From Novosphingobium sp. Chol11 (lineage in GTDB: Bacteria > Pseudomonadota > Alphaproteobacteria > Sphingomonadales > Sphingomonadaceae): 64,000 nucleotides of DNA. Position 1 is the first letter of the stretch, and each line of letters starts with the position of its first letter. The notes under the pieces are model-generated. The model searched no databases, was not told the origin of the DNA, and saw only the letters and a list, made by a program, of their open reading frames with translations. Below are positions 1-9,874 of the stretch, piece by piece. Both the position numbers and the translations under genes were made by a program. The stretch covers positions 1 to 64,000 of the forward strand of contig NZ_CAMBTS010000005.1 in assembly GCF_945870625.1 (NCBI RefSeq), read 5' to 3'.

Positions 1-1106
1 TACGGGTTGGCCATCGCGTCGGGGAAGCGGAATTCGACGCGCTTGGCCTTGGTGCCCGCGCCATAGGGGATGCGGCACGAAGCCGAACGGTTGCGCGCCG
101 AATAGGCGAGCAGCACTGGCGCTTCATAGCCCGGAACAAGCCGCTTATAGCTGTTGGTGGTCGGGTTGGTGAAGGCGTTCAGCGCCTTGGCATGCTTGAT
201 CACGCCGCCGATGTAGTAAAGGCACATGTCGGACAGACCGGCATAACCGTTGCCCGCGAACAGCGGCTTGCCGCCTTCCCAGATCGACATGTGGGTGTGC
301 ATGCCCGAGCCGTTGTCGCCCTTGATCGGCTTGGGCATGAAGGTGGCCGACTTGCCATAAGCATGCGCGACCTGCTGAACGACGTACTTGTAGACCTGCA
401 TGCGGTCTGCCGTTTGCACCAGGGTGCCGAAGGTGAGGCCCAGTTCGTGCTGGGCTGCGGCCACTTCGTGGTGATGCTTGTCGCAAGGCAGGCCCATGTC
501 GATCATGGTGCGGACCATTTCGCCGCGGATGTCGACGCAGCTGTCGATCGGGGCGACGGGGAAATAGCCGCCCTTCACGCCGGGGCGATGGCCCAGGTTG
601 CCGCCGTCATATTCCTTGTTGGTGTTGGTCGGCAGCTCGACATCGTCGATGCGGAAGCCGTTGCCGTCATAGCCGTCGTAGAACTTCACATCGTCGAACA
701 GGAAGAATTCGGCTTCCGGGCCGACATAGACCGTGTCGCCCACGCCGCTGGCGATCACGAAGGCTTCGGCGCGCTTGGCAGTGGAGCGCGGATCGCGCGA
801 ATAGAGCTCGCCGGTCGAAGGCTCGACAATGTCGCAGCAGATGATCAGCATCGGCGTGGCCGAGAACGGGTCCATGAACACCGAGCTCAAATCGGGCTTC
901 AGGATCATGTCGCTTTCGTTGATGGCCTTCCAGCCTTCGATCGAGGAGCCATCGAACATCAGGCCGTCCTCAAGCTCGTCTTCGCCCAGCACGCTTGAAA
1001 CCATCGTCAGGTGCTGCCACTTGCCCTTGGGATCGGTGAAGCGCAGATCGACCCACTCGATTTCCTCTTCTTCGATGCGGGCGAGGATTTCTTTTGCAGT
1101 AGCCAT
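1..1106 (-). CDS. glnA: Glutamine synthetase type I, 3' part beyond window (partial)
   Basis: Reverse-strand reading from ATG at 1106 gives [36 protein letters not shown]...[22 protein letters not shown]...[20 protein letters not shown]..., typical GlnA. Absent from the ORF track because it has no stop inside the window. Confidence 0.97.
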   Translation of the reverse strand, partial: MATAKEILARIEEEEIEWVDLRFTDPKGKWQHLTMVSSVLGEDELEDGLMFDGSSIEGWKAINESDMILKPDLSSVFMDPFSATPMLIICCDIVEPSTGELYSRDPRSTAKRAEAFVIASGVGDTVYVGPEAEFFLFDDVKFYDGYDGNGFRIDDVELPTNTNKEYDGGNLGHRPGVKGGYFPVAPIDSCVDIRGEMVRTMIDMGLPCDKHHHEVAAAQHELGLTFGTLVQTADRMQVYKYVVQQVAHAYGKSATFMPKPIKGDNGSGMHTHMSIWEGGKPLFAGNGYAGLSDMCLYYIGGVIKHAKALNAFTNPTTNSYKRLVPGYEAPVLLAYSARNRSASCRIPYGAGTKAKRVEFRFPDAMANP

Positions 1107-1230
1107 TGTTGGTCCTTTTTTTTGCTCCAGCTCTACCCGGAGCGATCAACGGTTCAATTCAGCAGCGTTCGGTATTCGCAAAGGCAAGTGCAAAGCGCTG
1201 GTAAATCTTGATGCTTCTCAAGTCAGCAGG

Positions 1231-1632
<402 letters not shown>

Positions 1633-1635
1633 TCA

Positions 1636-1651
1636 TCCAAGAAGCGTGCCA
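1636..1651 (-). promoter_or_regulatory. Sigma-54-like promoter element upstream of glnB
   Basis: Minus strand reads TGGCACGCTTCTTGGA; matches TGGCAC-N5-TTGCA except the -12 GC is GG. About 67 nt upstream of glnB ATG. Confidence 0.35.
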
Positions 1652-1821
1652 TTACCTATTGCAATGCAATAAGCCAAGATCGCTTGCAGCGAAAGCCGCA
1701 ATTGCGCGGATTCGGCAACAAAGAAACCGCTTTGGCGCGCGCGCCATTGCGCATGTTGCGCAGTGGGAGCTGAATAATGCTGCTTATTTGCGCATCCTGT
1801 GCCTGATTTTTAGGCAGTCTT

Positions 1822-2664
1822 TCAGCCAGCGTAAGGCGGGCAATGCAGCCCGGCCGGGCTCGTCGTGAAAATCTCGTGGCCCGTCTCGGTTATGCCGATC
1901 GAATGTTCGAACTGCGCGGAAAGCGAGCGATCGCGGGTCACGGCCGTCCAGCCATCGTCGAGGATCTTCACCGCCGCCCTGCCCAGATTGATCATAGGCT
2001 CGATCGTGAAGAACATGCCGGGCTTCAGCTCCGGCCCGGTCCCGGCGGTTGCGGCGTGGATCACTTCGGGCGAATCGTGGAACAATCGCCCCAGTCCGTG
2101 TCCGCAAAATTCGCGCACCACGCCGTAGCGCTGGCGTTCGGCATGCGCCTGAATGGCTGCGCCGATATCGCCCAGCCGCGCGCCGGGCTGGGCCTTTGCG
2201 ATGCCCAGCATAAGGCATTCATACGTCACCTCGACCAGCCGCCGCGCCTTGAGCGGCACATCGCCGACCAGATACATCCGGCTGGAATCGCCATGCCAGC
2301 CATCGAGCAGCGGGGTAACGTCGATATTGACGATGTCGCCATCCTTCAGCGCGCGGCCTTCGGATGGGATACCGTGGCACACCACGTGATTGATCGAGAT
2401 GCAGCACGAATGGGTGTAGCCCCGGTAGCCCAGCGTGGCGGGCACCGCGCCGCCGTCCAGCGTCATCTTGCGCACCACATCGTCGATGGCCGCCGTGGTC
2501 ACGCCGGGGCGCACCAGCGGCACCAGCGCGTCGAGGATTTCGGCAGCCAGCCGCCCAGCCTTGCGCATGCCGTCAAAACCGGCAGGGCCATGGAGTTTGA
2601 TCGTCCCGTCGCGCGGGAGCAGGCCGGTATCGTCAGCGATTACATAGTCAGTCATGGCGACCAT
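1822..2664 (-). CDS. map: Type I methionine aminopeptidase
   Basis: GYRGYTHSCCISINHVVCHGIPSEGRALKDGDIVNIDVT...EFCGHGLGRLFHDSPEV; metallopeptidase M24 signature. Start may be 2655. Confidence 0.95.
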   Translation of the reverse strand: MVAMTDYVIADDTGLLPRDGTIKLHGPAGFDGMRKAGRLAAEILDALVPLVRPGVTTAAIDDVVRKMTLDGGAVPATLGYRGYTHSCCISINHVVCHGIPSEGRALKDGDIVNIDVTPLLDGWHGDSSRMYLVGDVPLKARRLVEVTYECLMLGIAKAQPGARLGDIGAAIQAHAERQRYGVVREFCGHGLGRLFHDSPEVIHAATAGTGPELKPGMFFTIEPMINLGRAAVKILDDGWTAVTRDRSLSAQFEHSIGITETGHEIFTTSPAGLHCPPYAG

Positions 2665-2738
2665 ATAGAGCGCGCGCGCGCGAATGGCGAGATCGCTCGC
2701 GCCTCATTTTCCGCTCGCGCTCGCCGCGCTGCTGCGCC

Positions 2739-4136
2739 ATGTACAACAACACGATGACAGACCCCGCAGCGCTGATCCAGCCCGACCTTGGCCAGACGGC
2801 CATTCCGCTCCACATCCTTGATAAATCCGGGCTTGCCGATTGGCTGGCGGGCCTTAGCGCGGGGCAGCAGGCGGTGCTGGCCGCGCAGAAGTTTGAAGGC
2901 GGCGCGGGCGAGACTGCGATCGTGCCCGATGGCGCTGGCTGGTTTGCTGCGGGCGGTGTTGCCGACGCCGCGGCGCTGGGCGGCTGGTGCCTCGCGCGTC
3001 TTGCCGAAGTGCTCCCCGGCGGCACTTACCGGCTGGTTGGCGGCAACGATGATCGCGCGCTGCTGGGCTGGACCGCCGCGCAGTATCGTTTCGATCGTTA
3101 TCGCACCGCCGCCAGCACGGCCGCGCCGCGTGTACTGCTGAGCAAGGCGGAAGCGGCGATTGCGCCTGCGCTGGCCGAAGCGGCAGCGGTGAACATGGTG
3201 CGCGATCTGGTCAATACCCCGGCCGAAGACATGGGGCCGGCGCAGCTTGAAGCCGAAGCCCGCATGCTCGCCAGGCAGCACCACGGCGTCGTCCATGTGA
3301 TTTCGGGAGAAGCGCTGGAGCGCGATTACCCGATGATCCACGCGGTAGGCCGCGCCGCCGCGCGCAGCCACGCGCCGCGCCTGATCGAGCTTGAATGGGG
3401 CGATCCCGATCACCCGCGCATTGCCGTGGTGGGCAAAGGGGTGTGTTTCGATTCGGGCGGGCTGGATATCAAGCCATCCTCGGGCATGGCGCTGATGAAA
3501 AAGGATATGGGCGGCGCGGCGCATGCGCTGGCGCTGGCCGGGCTGATCATGGCCGGGGGGCTGAAAGTGCGGCTGCACCTGCTGATCCCGGCGGTCGAAA
3601 ATGCGATTGCGGGCAATGCCTTTCGCCCCGGCGACATTCTGCGCGCGCGTTCGGGCCTCAGTGTCGAGATCACCAACACCGATGCCGAAGGGCGGCTGGT
3701 GCTGGGCGATGCGCTCACCCGCGCCTGCGAGACGCCCCCTGCGCTGATCCTTGATTTTGCGACATTGACCGGCGCGGCGCGCGTCGCGCTCGGCCCCGAT
3801 CTGCCCGCGCTGTTCACCCGCTGCGATGCGACCGCAGAGGCGCTGCTGCGCGCAGGGTTAGCGAGCGATGATCCGTGCTGGCGTCTGCCGCTGCACGAAG
3901 CTTACCGCGAATACGTCAAATCCGATGTTGCCGACTTGCAAAACAGCCCGGCCAACGGCTTTGCCGGGGCGAGCGCGGCGGCGCTGTTTCTCGATCGGTT
4001 CGTGGGCGACGGGATCGATTGGGCGCATTTCGATACGTTCGCCTGGCGTCCGGTGGCAAAGCCGGGGCGGCCCAAGGGCGGCGAGGCGCTGGGCCTGCGG
4101 GCGGCGTGGGGATTGTTGCAGGAGAGGTTCGGATGA
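2739..4136 (+). CDS. Leucyl aminopeptidase family (M17) protein
   Basis: VVGKGVCFDSGGLDIKPSSGMALMKKDMGGAAHAL...NTDAEGRLVLGDAL, M17 signature. Confidence 0.94.
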   Translation: MYNNTMTDPAALIQPDLGQTAIPLHILDKSGLADWLAGLSAGQQAVLAAQKFEGGAGETAIVPDGAGWFAAGGVADAAALGGWCLARLAEVLPGGTYRLVGGNDDRALLGWTAAQYRFDRYRTAASTAAPRVLLSKAEAAIAPALAEAAAVNMVRDLVNTPAEDMGPAQLEAEARMLARQHHGVVHVISGEALERDYPMIHAVGRAAARSHAPRLIELEWGDPDHPRIAVVGKGVCFDSGGLDIKPSSGMALMKKDMGGAAHALALAGLIMAGGLKVRLHLLIPAVENAIAGNAFRPGDILRARSGLSVEITNTDAEGRLVLGDALTRACETPPALILDFATLTGAARVALGPDLPALFTRCDATAEALLRAGLASDDPCWRLPLHEAYREYVKSDVADLQNSPANGFAGASAAALFLDRFVGDGIDWAHFDTFAWRPVAKPGRPKGGEALGLRAAWGLLQERFG

Positions 4137-4203
4137 ACCGGGCGAAACGGTGGAGGTCTTGAACCCCTCGCCCTCTGCCTCTAAGCGCACGGGCTTGTTC
4201 TTT

Positions 4204-4584
4204 ATGGAACCGAACGCATTGACCCGAGAAACTGAGCTTATCGTCGATCCTTCGCTGCCAGCCTTGCGCAAGTTTACGCTGTCCGTGCCCAGCACCCGAG
4301 TCGATCCCTTGCGCCGCCCGGTGCGCGGAGACCTGGCGCACATCCGCTGCGCCGGGGACGTGTTCGTGCCGCATTATGCGGTGCCCATGCCGTTCGTGGT
4401 GGGGCCGGACGGCGCATCGCTCCATCTTGCCGGCAATGCGGGGAGCCAGGTGCTTGCCGCGTTGGCCGGGGGCAGCGCGTTTCAGGCGCTCGATATTGCG
4501 GGCGGCTGGGTCTGGGGCCAGGTCGGCGGGCCGGATGACGAAGACGGGCTGGTCGGCTATGTGCCGCAAGGCGCGCTGGCATGA
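4204..4584 (+). CDS. SH3-like domain protein resembling the N-terminal part of C40 (NlpC/P60) peptidases, without a catalytic domain
   Basis: MEPNALTRETELIVDPSLPALRKF...RGDLAHIRCAGDVFVPHYAVPMPFVV...GGWVWGQVGGPDDEDGLVGYVPQGALA; overlaps argC start. Confidence 0.65.
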   Translation: MEPNALTRETELIVDPSLPALRKFTLSVPSTRVDPLRRPVRGDLAHIRCAGDVFVPHYAVPMPFVVGPDGASLHLAGNAGSQVLAALAGGSAFQALDIAGGWVWGQVGGPDDEDGLVGYVPQGALA

Positions 4585-5519
4585 GCGTCAGCGTGTTCAT
4601 CGATGGCGCGGCTGGCACAACCGGCCTCGAAATCGCGCAGCGGCTGGCCGAGCGCAGCGAATTTGCGCTGATCACGTTGGACGATGAGCAGCGCAAGCAG
4701 GATCGCGCCCGCGCGCAGGCGATCAACGACGCCGACGTGGTGATCCTGTGCCTGCCCGATGATGCCGCGCGCGTCGCAGTGGCGATGATCGCCAACGCGC
4801 GCACCTGTGTGATCGATGCCTCTACCGCGCACCGGGTGGCGCCGGGTTGGACGTATGGCTTTCCCGAACTGATCGGGCGCGATGCGGTGGCGGCGGCCAA
4901 GCGCGTTTCCAATCCGGGATGTTATCCCACCGGCTTTCTTGCGCTGGTCGCGCCGCTCGTCCACGCCGGTCTGCTCCCGGCCGACTGGCCCTATACGGTG
5001 AACGCGGTGTCGGGCTTTTCGGGCGGCGGCAAAGCGCTGATCGCGCGTTTTGAAGCCGAGCCCGATATCGCCTTTCGCAGCTATGGGCTGGGCCTTGATC
5101 ACAAGCATTTGGCCGAAATGCAGCAGTTTGCCGGGCTGAAACATGTCCCGCTGTTCGCGCCTGCCGTGATCCCGGCCTATCGCGGTATGGTTGTCGAAGT
5201 TCCGCTACCGCTCGCCGCCATGCCCGGCGCCGCCATGCCCAGTGCCGCCGCGCCCGATGCGCTGCGCGGCGCGCTGACCCGGTTTTTTGCCGACGCGCCG
5301 CTGGTCCGGGTCCATCAGGAAAGTCCCGCTGAGCTGCTCTTGCAGGCGGCCATGCCGGCGTGGGACGGGCTCGATCTTTATGTTTTCGGCGCGGCCGACG
5401 GCGCGCAGGCGCGGCTCATTGCCGTGCTCGATAATCTGGGCAAGGGCGCGAGCGGGGCAGCAGTCCAGACGCTCAATCTGATGAGCGGCCTCGAAGAAAC
5501 GGCTGGCCTGCGCGTCTGA
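4581..5519 (+). CDS. argC: N-acetyl-gamma-glutamyl-phosphate reductase
   Basis: MSVSVFIDGAAGTTGLEIAQRL...VSNPGCYPTGFLALVAPLV...SGFSGGGKALI; ArgC type 2 signature. Confidence 0.93.
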   Translation: MSVSVFIDGAAGTTGLEIAQRLAERSEFALITLDDEQRKQDRARAQAINDADVVILCLPDDAARVAVAMIANARTCVIDASTAHRVAPGWTYGFPELIGRDAVAAAKRVSNPGCYPTGFLALVAPLVHAGLLPADWPYTVNAVSGFSGGGKALIARFEAEPDIAFRSYGLGLDHKHLAEMQQFAGLKHVPLFAPAVIPAYRGMVVEVPLPLAAMPGAAMPSAAAPDALRGALTRFFADAPLVRVHQESPAELLLQAAMPAWDGLDLYVFGAADGAQARLIAVLDNLGKGASGAAVQTLNLMSGLEETAGLRV

Positions 5520-6917
5520 TCACTCGCTGATGGCGAGCGGTGCTTTCTCGGCGTCGGGCAGGTTGCCGCCCATCACTTGCGCCAGCGTCGGCGCAATCGC
5601 GCGCATATCGATCTCGCCCAGATTCCTGGCCTGCGCCACGCCCTTGCCCATGATCATGAAGGTGGAGCGCATTTCGGGAGCGGCCGGGAAGTAGCCGTGC
5701 ATCCCTTTGACCGGGGAGGGGATAACCAGCGGCAGCTTGTCGTTGACATAGGGTACCGCAATCGCGCTTCGCTGCAGGTTCACGTAAAAGCTGGCTTGGG
5801 GATTGGCTCCTGCCGCCACAATGGCCGGGCCGGTCAGGATCTGGTCGATCTTGGCGGCGGGATCGGCTTGCAGCTTCACCAGCAGATCGGCCACTTTGGC
5901 TTTCAATGCCGCATCATCGGGGCGGGCGAGAACAATCGCAAAGGAGCCGCCCGAAGCCCATGGCTCAGCGTCCCACCCGGTGATTTTGCCGGCGCCATCG
6001 GTTTTGACCAGCCCTGCATCAATGAAGGCACGAAACAGGTTGATCCCGGTATCGACTGCCGCAAAGCCATGATCGCTCACCACCGCGATCACCGCATCGG
6101 GATGCGCCTTCAGTTCGGCAGCGACAAGGTCGCCAACCAGACCGTCGATCACTTCCAGCGTGGCATGCGCCTCGGCCGAACCGGGCCCAGCGCCGTGCTG
6201 CTCATGGTCCAGCGCGGTGAGATAAGAGGTGACAAACCCCGGATGGTGGCGCTCGATCAGCTTCACGCCAAAGCGGGCGCGGTTCCGGTCGCTGTCCAGG
6301 CTCTCGTCCTTGCCATCGGCGTAGGCGGTTCCGGCGTCGGCTTCGAGTTCGCGGGTCAGGCCGGGGGTCGATAGCGCGCGCAGTTCCTTGGCATCGTCGG
6401 CATGGCCGGTGCGCCAGATCTGCGGCAGGTTCCACGTTACATTGCGAGCGCCGACCGTGACCGGCCAGTGGATGTTGCTCGTGGTCAGCCCGGCATCGTG
6501 CGCCGCATCCCATAGCGTGCGCGCCTTGTTGTCCTCGGCATACCAGAACCAGCCACCGTGATTGATCGCCAGCGGATCGAACGTGGTGTTTCCCACAATG
6601 CCATGCCGCGCGGGGGAAACCCCGGTGAGCAAGGTGGTGTGGCTGGGATAGGTCACCGTGGGAACCACACCGACCACACCCGAGGCATAAGCACCCTTGG
6701 TCACGAAAGAACGCAAGTTGGGCACTTTAAGCCCGCGCTGCGCCGCTTCGATCACATCAGCAGGGCGCAGTCCGTCGATCGAGATCAGCAGGACCGGACG
6801 CCCCGGTTGTTTAAGAATGGCAGCTTTGGAAGGCGCGCGCGCTTCCCCCATGCCCGGCACCGCAGCGATGCCGAAGGCGAGAACAACGGAGAGGGCAGAG
6901 GAAAGCGCGCTTTGCAT
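5520..6917 (-). CDS. Secreted alkaline-phosphatase superfamily / ectonucleotide pyrophosphatase-phosphodiesterase family protein
   Basis: Signal peptide then RPVLLISIDGLRPADVIEAA...VPTVTYPSHTTLLTGVSPARHGIVGN...VVSDHGF; ENPP/AP superfamily motifs. Confidence 0.88.
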   Translation of the reverse strand: MQSALSSALSVVLAFGIAAVPGMGEARAPSKAAILKQPGRPVLLISIDGLRPADVIEAAQRGLKVPNLRSFVTKGAYASGVVGVVPTVTYPSHTTLLTGVSPARHGIVGNTTFDPLAINHGGWFWYAEDNKARTLWDAAHDAGLTTSNIHWPVTVGARNVTWNLPQIWRTGHADDAKELRALSTPGLTRELEADAGTAYADGKDESLDSDRNRARFGVKLIERHHPGFVTSYLTALDHEQHGAGPGSAEAHATLEVIDGLVGDLVAAELKAHPDAVIAVVSDHGFAAVDTGINLFRAFIDAGLVKTDGAGKITGWDAEPWASGGSFAIVLARPDDAALKAKVADLLVKLQADPAAKIDQILTGPAIVAAGANPQASFYVNLQRSAIAVPYVNDKLPLVIPSPVKGMHGYFPAAPEMRSTFMIMGKGVAQARNLGEIDMRAIAPTLAQVMGGNLPDAEKAPLAISE

Positions 6918-9208
6918 CAGAAACCAGCCTTTAATGTAACGAACACCTGCCGCGGGGCACCGGTCAGCAGCGTCTGGTTGTCGCCGCTGTTGCCAAAGCC
7001 GTTCGAGCCGATGGTCGAGATATAGGACTTGTCGAACAGATTGGTGACATTGATCTGGAGTTCGACCGGCTTGCGCATGCCGACATCCATCCGGTAACCG
7101 ATCGCGCCGTCGATGATGGCGCGGTCTGGCACAGACTGGTCGTTAGTGAACGAGAAGAAGCGCTTGGACATATAGTTCACCGCCAGATTGCCGAAGAATG
7201 GACCCTTATCATAGTTCCATTCGAGGTGCACCAGATGCTTGGGCGAGTCCGGCACGGTCTTGCCCTTGAGCGGAACGACAGTGCCGGCGACGACCAGATC
7301 GTTGCGGATGGTGTTGTCGTTGTAGCTGTAGGAGCCTTGCACCGACCAGCCTTCACCGATCTGGTATTCGGCGCTGAGTTCAACACCTGCCGAGCGCACG
7401 CCGCCGACATTCTGCAGCGCTGCCGGACCGCCGACAATGCCGACCGTGGTCGGAATGCCGAGCAGGCGGTTGCGGAAATTGACCAGATATCCTGCCAGCA
7501 CGCCGCGCAGCGGGCCGGTGCCAAAGCGAAGGCCTGCTTCATACGTGTCCGAGGCTTCCGGCTTCAGGATCGGCTTGATCGCGTCGAACCCGACCTGGGT
7601 CCCCGAGAATGGGCCGGATGTGGAAGCGGAGGTGAAGGCGCGCGTCACTTGGGTAAAGCCGGCGAAGGCTTCCAGGCCATCGGCAAACTTGTAGTTCACG
7701 CCGGCATGCGGCTGAAACCAGTCCTGCACCGAAATCGTGCCCGAGGTGCGCCCGCCGCTGACGATGGGCGTGGACTTGTTGTCAACCTTGAAGCCCTTCC
7801 AGCCGAGGCTGATGGTGGCGTCGCCCAGCTTGATCTGGTCTTCGACATAGTACTGCAAGGTCTTGGTGTTGAACTGGAAGTCCCACTGCGTGAAGAACGG
7901 ATCGTTCTGGAATTTCAGATGATCGCGGCCCGGCTGGGTGCGGCTTTCATAGCCGTAGAACCGGCGCGCCTGACGGAAGTCGTTGTTCTCATACCATCCG
8001 CCGACGGTGATGTTGTTCATCCCCAGATCGGCATTGACGCTGCCGAACAGGCCCTTGCGGTTGATGCCATATTCGGTGGTGCGCAGCGCCATCGGCACGC
8101 CGCTCGGGCTGGCGACATAGGGCGTGCCCCACGTACCTTGGCCAGAGTTGCGGTGGTAATAGCCCTTGAGCTTGACCGTCACGTTCTCGCCAAGTGGCGC
8201 GGTGATGCCCAGCGATGCCAGTGTATCGCGGCGCAGGCCCGAGGCGTCGTAGTACGAGTCGTCAGCCGTGCCGATGGGGGCCGGATAGATTGTGCCCGCA
8301 GCCGGGTTAAGTGGCGTCACAGGAGTATCGCCGCGGTTGGCGGCGATGTCGGCAACGCGGACGGCGAGGACATAGTTCGACGGGCCGAAGTTGTCTGCGT
8401 TAAAGCCAAGCCGGGCAATCTGGCCGAGCGAGAGATCCTGATAATCCTGCTCCGCGCGGTCGGAATAGCTGATGAAGCCGTCAAGGATCACATCGCCGAT
8501 CGGCAGGATTGCCTTGCCATTGATGTTGAGCTGGCGCTGCTTGCCGTCGCCCTTCCACTTGTCGGTGCTGGCATAAGCGACCGAGCCGAAGACGCGGGCG
8601 CCATCGCGCGAGCCGATCCCGGCGCGCAGGAAGCCGCGATAGGTGTTGTTCGAACCATACGTGCCGCTGGCATCGACGCCCAGCGCATCGCGCGGATCGA
8701 TCGAGTTGAACAGCAATGTGCCGCCGAGGTTATTGGTCGCTTGCGTGTCGATCGAGCCCGAACCCTGCGAAACGACGGTCGAGCGGATGTTTTCGGCCGA
8801 GATCGCGCGCGAAATGTGCAGACCGTTGGTGTTGCCATACGACATGTCGCCTAGCGGGATGCCGTCAAGGTTGAAGCCCAGCTGGTTCTGGTTGAACCCG
8901 CGGATCGTGATGCGCGTCGACCATTCATAGGTGCCGAATGCATCGGCCGACTGGAAGTTGACGCCCGGCAGCTTGGCAATCGCTTTGAGCGGGCTGGTGC
9001 CCGTTACCGCGATGGCGAGCTGGGCGCCGGAAATTTCCTGCACCTGGCGGGTCTTGCCGGTGCCATAGACGATGATGGCCGGGGCTTCGCCAGCTTCGGC
9101 GGCATCCGCTGCGGCGGGTGCATCGGCAGGAATCGCGTCATCGGCGGCAAACGCTGGGTGCGCAGCAAAAATGGCGGCCGAAGCCAACAGGACAGTAGCA
9201 AGACGCAT
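6917..9208 (-). CDS. TonB-dependent outer-membrane receptor
   Basis: Signal peptide, plug-domain motif (ITIRGFNQNQLGFNLDGIPLGD), long beta-barrel, C-terminal ...GAPRQVFVTLKAGF. Confidence 0.93.
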   Translation of the reverse strand: MRLATVLLASAAIFAAHPAFAADDAIPADAPAAADAAEAGEAPAIIVYGTGKTRQVQEISGAQLAIAVTGTSPLKAIAKLPGVNFQSADAFGTYEWSTRITIRGFNQNQLGFNLDGIPLGDMSYGNTNGLHISRAISAENIRSTVVSQGSGSIDTQATNNLGGTLLFNSIDPRDALGVDASGTYGSNNTYRGFLRAGIGSRDGARVFGSVAYASTDKWKGDGKQRQLNINGKAILPIGDVILDGFISYSDRAEQDYQDLSLGQIARLGFNADNFGPSNYVLAVRVADIAANRGDTPVTPLNPAAGTIYPAPIGTADDSYYDASGLRRDTLASLGITAPLGENVTVKLKGYYHRNSGQGTWGTPYVASPSGVPMALRTTEYGINRKGLFGSVNADLGMNNITVGGWYENNDFRQARRFYGYESRTQPGRDHLKFQNDPFFTQWDFQFNTKTLQYYVEDQIKLGDATISLGWKGFKVDNKSTPIVSGGRTSGTISVQDWFQPHAGVNYKFADGLEAFAGFTQVTRAFTSASTSGPFSGTQVGFDAIKPILKPEASDTYEAGLRFGTGPLRGVLAGYLVNFRNRLLGIPTTVGIVGGPAALQNVGGVRSAGVELSAEYQIGEGWSVQGSYSYNDNTIRNDLVVAGTVVPLKGKTVPDSPKHLVHLEWNYDKGPFFGNLAVNYMSKRFFSFTNDQSVPDRAIIDGAIGYRMDVGMRKPVELQINVTNLFDKSYISTIGSNGFGNSGDNQTLLTGAPRQVFVTLKAGF

Positions 9209-9279
9209 CGAAAATCTCCCTCAGGATGCGGTGGTAATACTGCACCTGCTAGGAGCGAGTTATTGCAACTTTAGGTTGA

Positions 9280-9292
9280 ATTTGTTACAAAT
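9280..9292. promoter_or_regulatory. Inverted repeat ATTTGT-T-ACAAAT upstream of the TonB receptor
   Basis: 6-1-6 dyad in the AT-rich leader of the receptor gene; possible operator. Confidence 0.3.
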
Positions 9293-9355
9293 AAAGTCAT
9301 GTGAAGCCGTGATAATTGTGCAACGCAGCAGTATTAACCCTCAGGATTAGCGCGC

Positions 9356-9390
9356 AAAAAGCCCGCCCCCCTTTGCCGGGAGGCGGGCTT
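9356..9390 (-). terminator. Rho-independent terminator of the ferredoxin gene
   Basis: Minus strand AAGCCCGCCTCCCGGCAAAGGGGGGCGGGCTTTTT: GC stem followed by T run, just downstream of the ferredoxin stop (9422). Confidence 0.85.
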
Positions 9391-9421
9391 ATGGCCCAAT
9401 GGGCTCAGTAACTTAAGGCGA

Positions 9422-9739
9422 TCAGTCTTCCGGTGCGATGGTCACGCGCAGCCCGTCGAGATCCGACGTGAGCTGGACCTGGCACGAGAGGCGCGAGGTC
9501 GCGCCGCGGTGGTCCGAGCTTTCCAGCAGATCGTTCTCGTCTTCGCTCATCGGCGGCAATTTGTCGGCGAACGCGGGATCGACGAAGATATGGCATGTGG
9601 CGCAAGAGCAGCAGCCGCCGCACAGCGCAAGCAGCTCGTCAAAGCCATTGTCGCGGATCGCTTCCATCACGGAGAGGCCTTCGCCCGCCTCGACGGTGGA
9701 TTCTTCGCCCGACCGGTGTACCACTACAAGTTTCGGCAT
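9422..9739 (-). CDS. 2Fe-2S ferredoxin (adrenodoxin-like)
   Basis: [72 protein letters not shown]; cysteine cluster of [2Fe-2S] ferredoxin. Confidence 0.95.
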   Translation of the reverse strand: MPKLVVVHRSGEESTVEAGEGLSVMEAIRDNGFDELLALCGGCCSCATCHIFVDPAFADKLPPMSEDENDLLESSDHRGATSRLSCQVQLTSDLDGLRVTIAPED

Positions 9740-9874
9740 TTTCCCAATCTCCTGGTGGGGCGCGGTGCCCGGTTCACGTTTGGCCTGTCAGCCACTCCTG
9801 CGGGCTGCTATCGCGTGGGCTGCGCTTTGGCAAGACTGCCGCTGCGACCTAAGGAAAAGGGAAGAGCCGGGCAC

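Noticed and set aside
145-486. 113-aa minus-strand ORF and overlapping plus-strand ORFs in the first kilobase
   Set aside because: Alternative frames within partial glnA.
5218-5252. Short direct repeat in argC (gccgccatgcccggc/gccgccatgccca)
   Set aside because: Minor in-frame low-complexity Ala/Met/Pro insertion; not evidence of a distinct element.
7226-8854. 542-aa plus-strand ORF opposite the TonB receptor
   Set aside because: Antisense shadow ORF in high-GC coding DNA; composition (His/Ala/Arg/Val-rich, no domain) is typical of reverse-frame readthrough and the minus-strand frame is a clear receptor.
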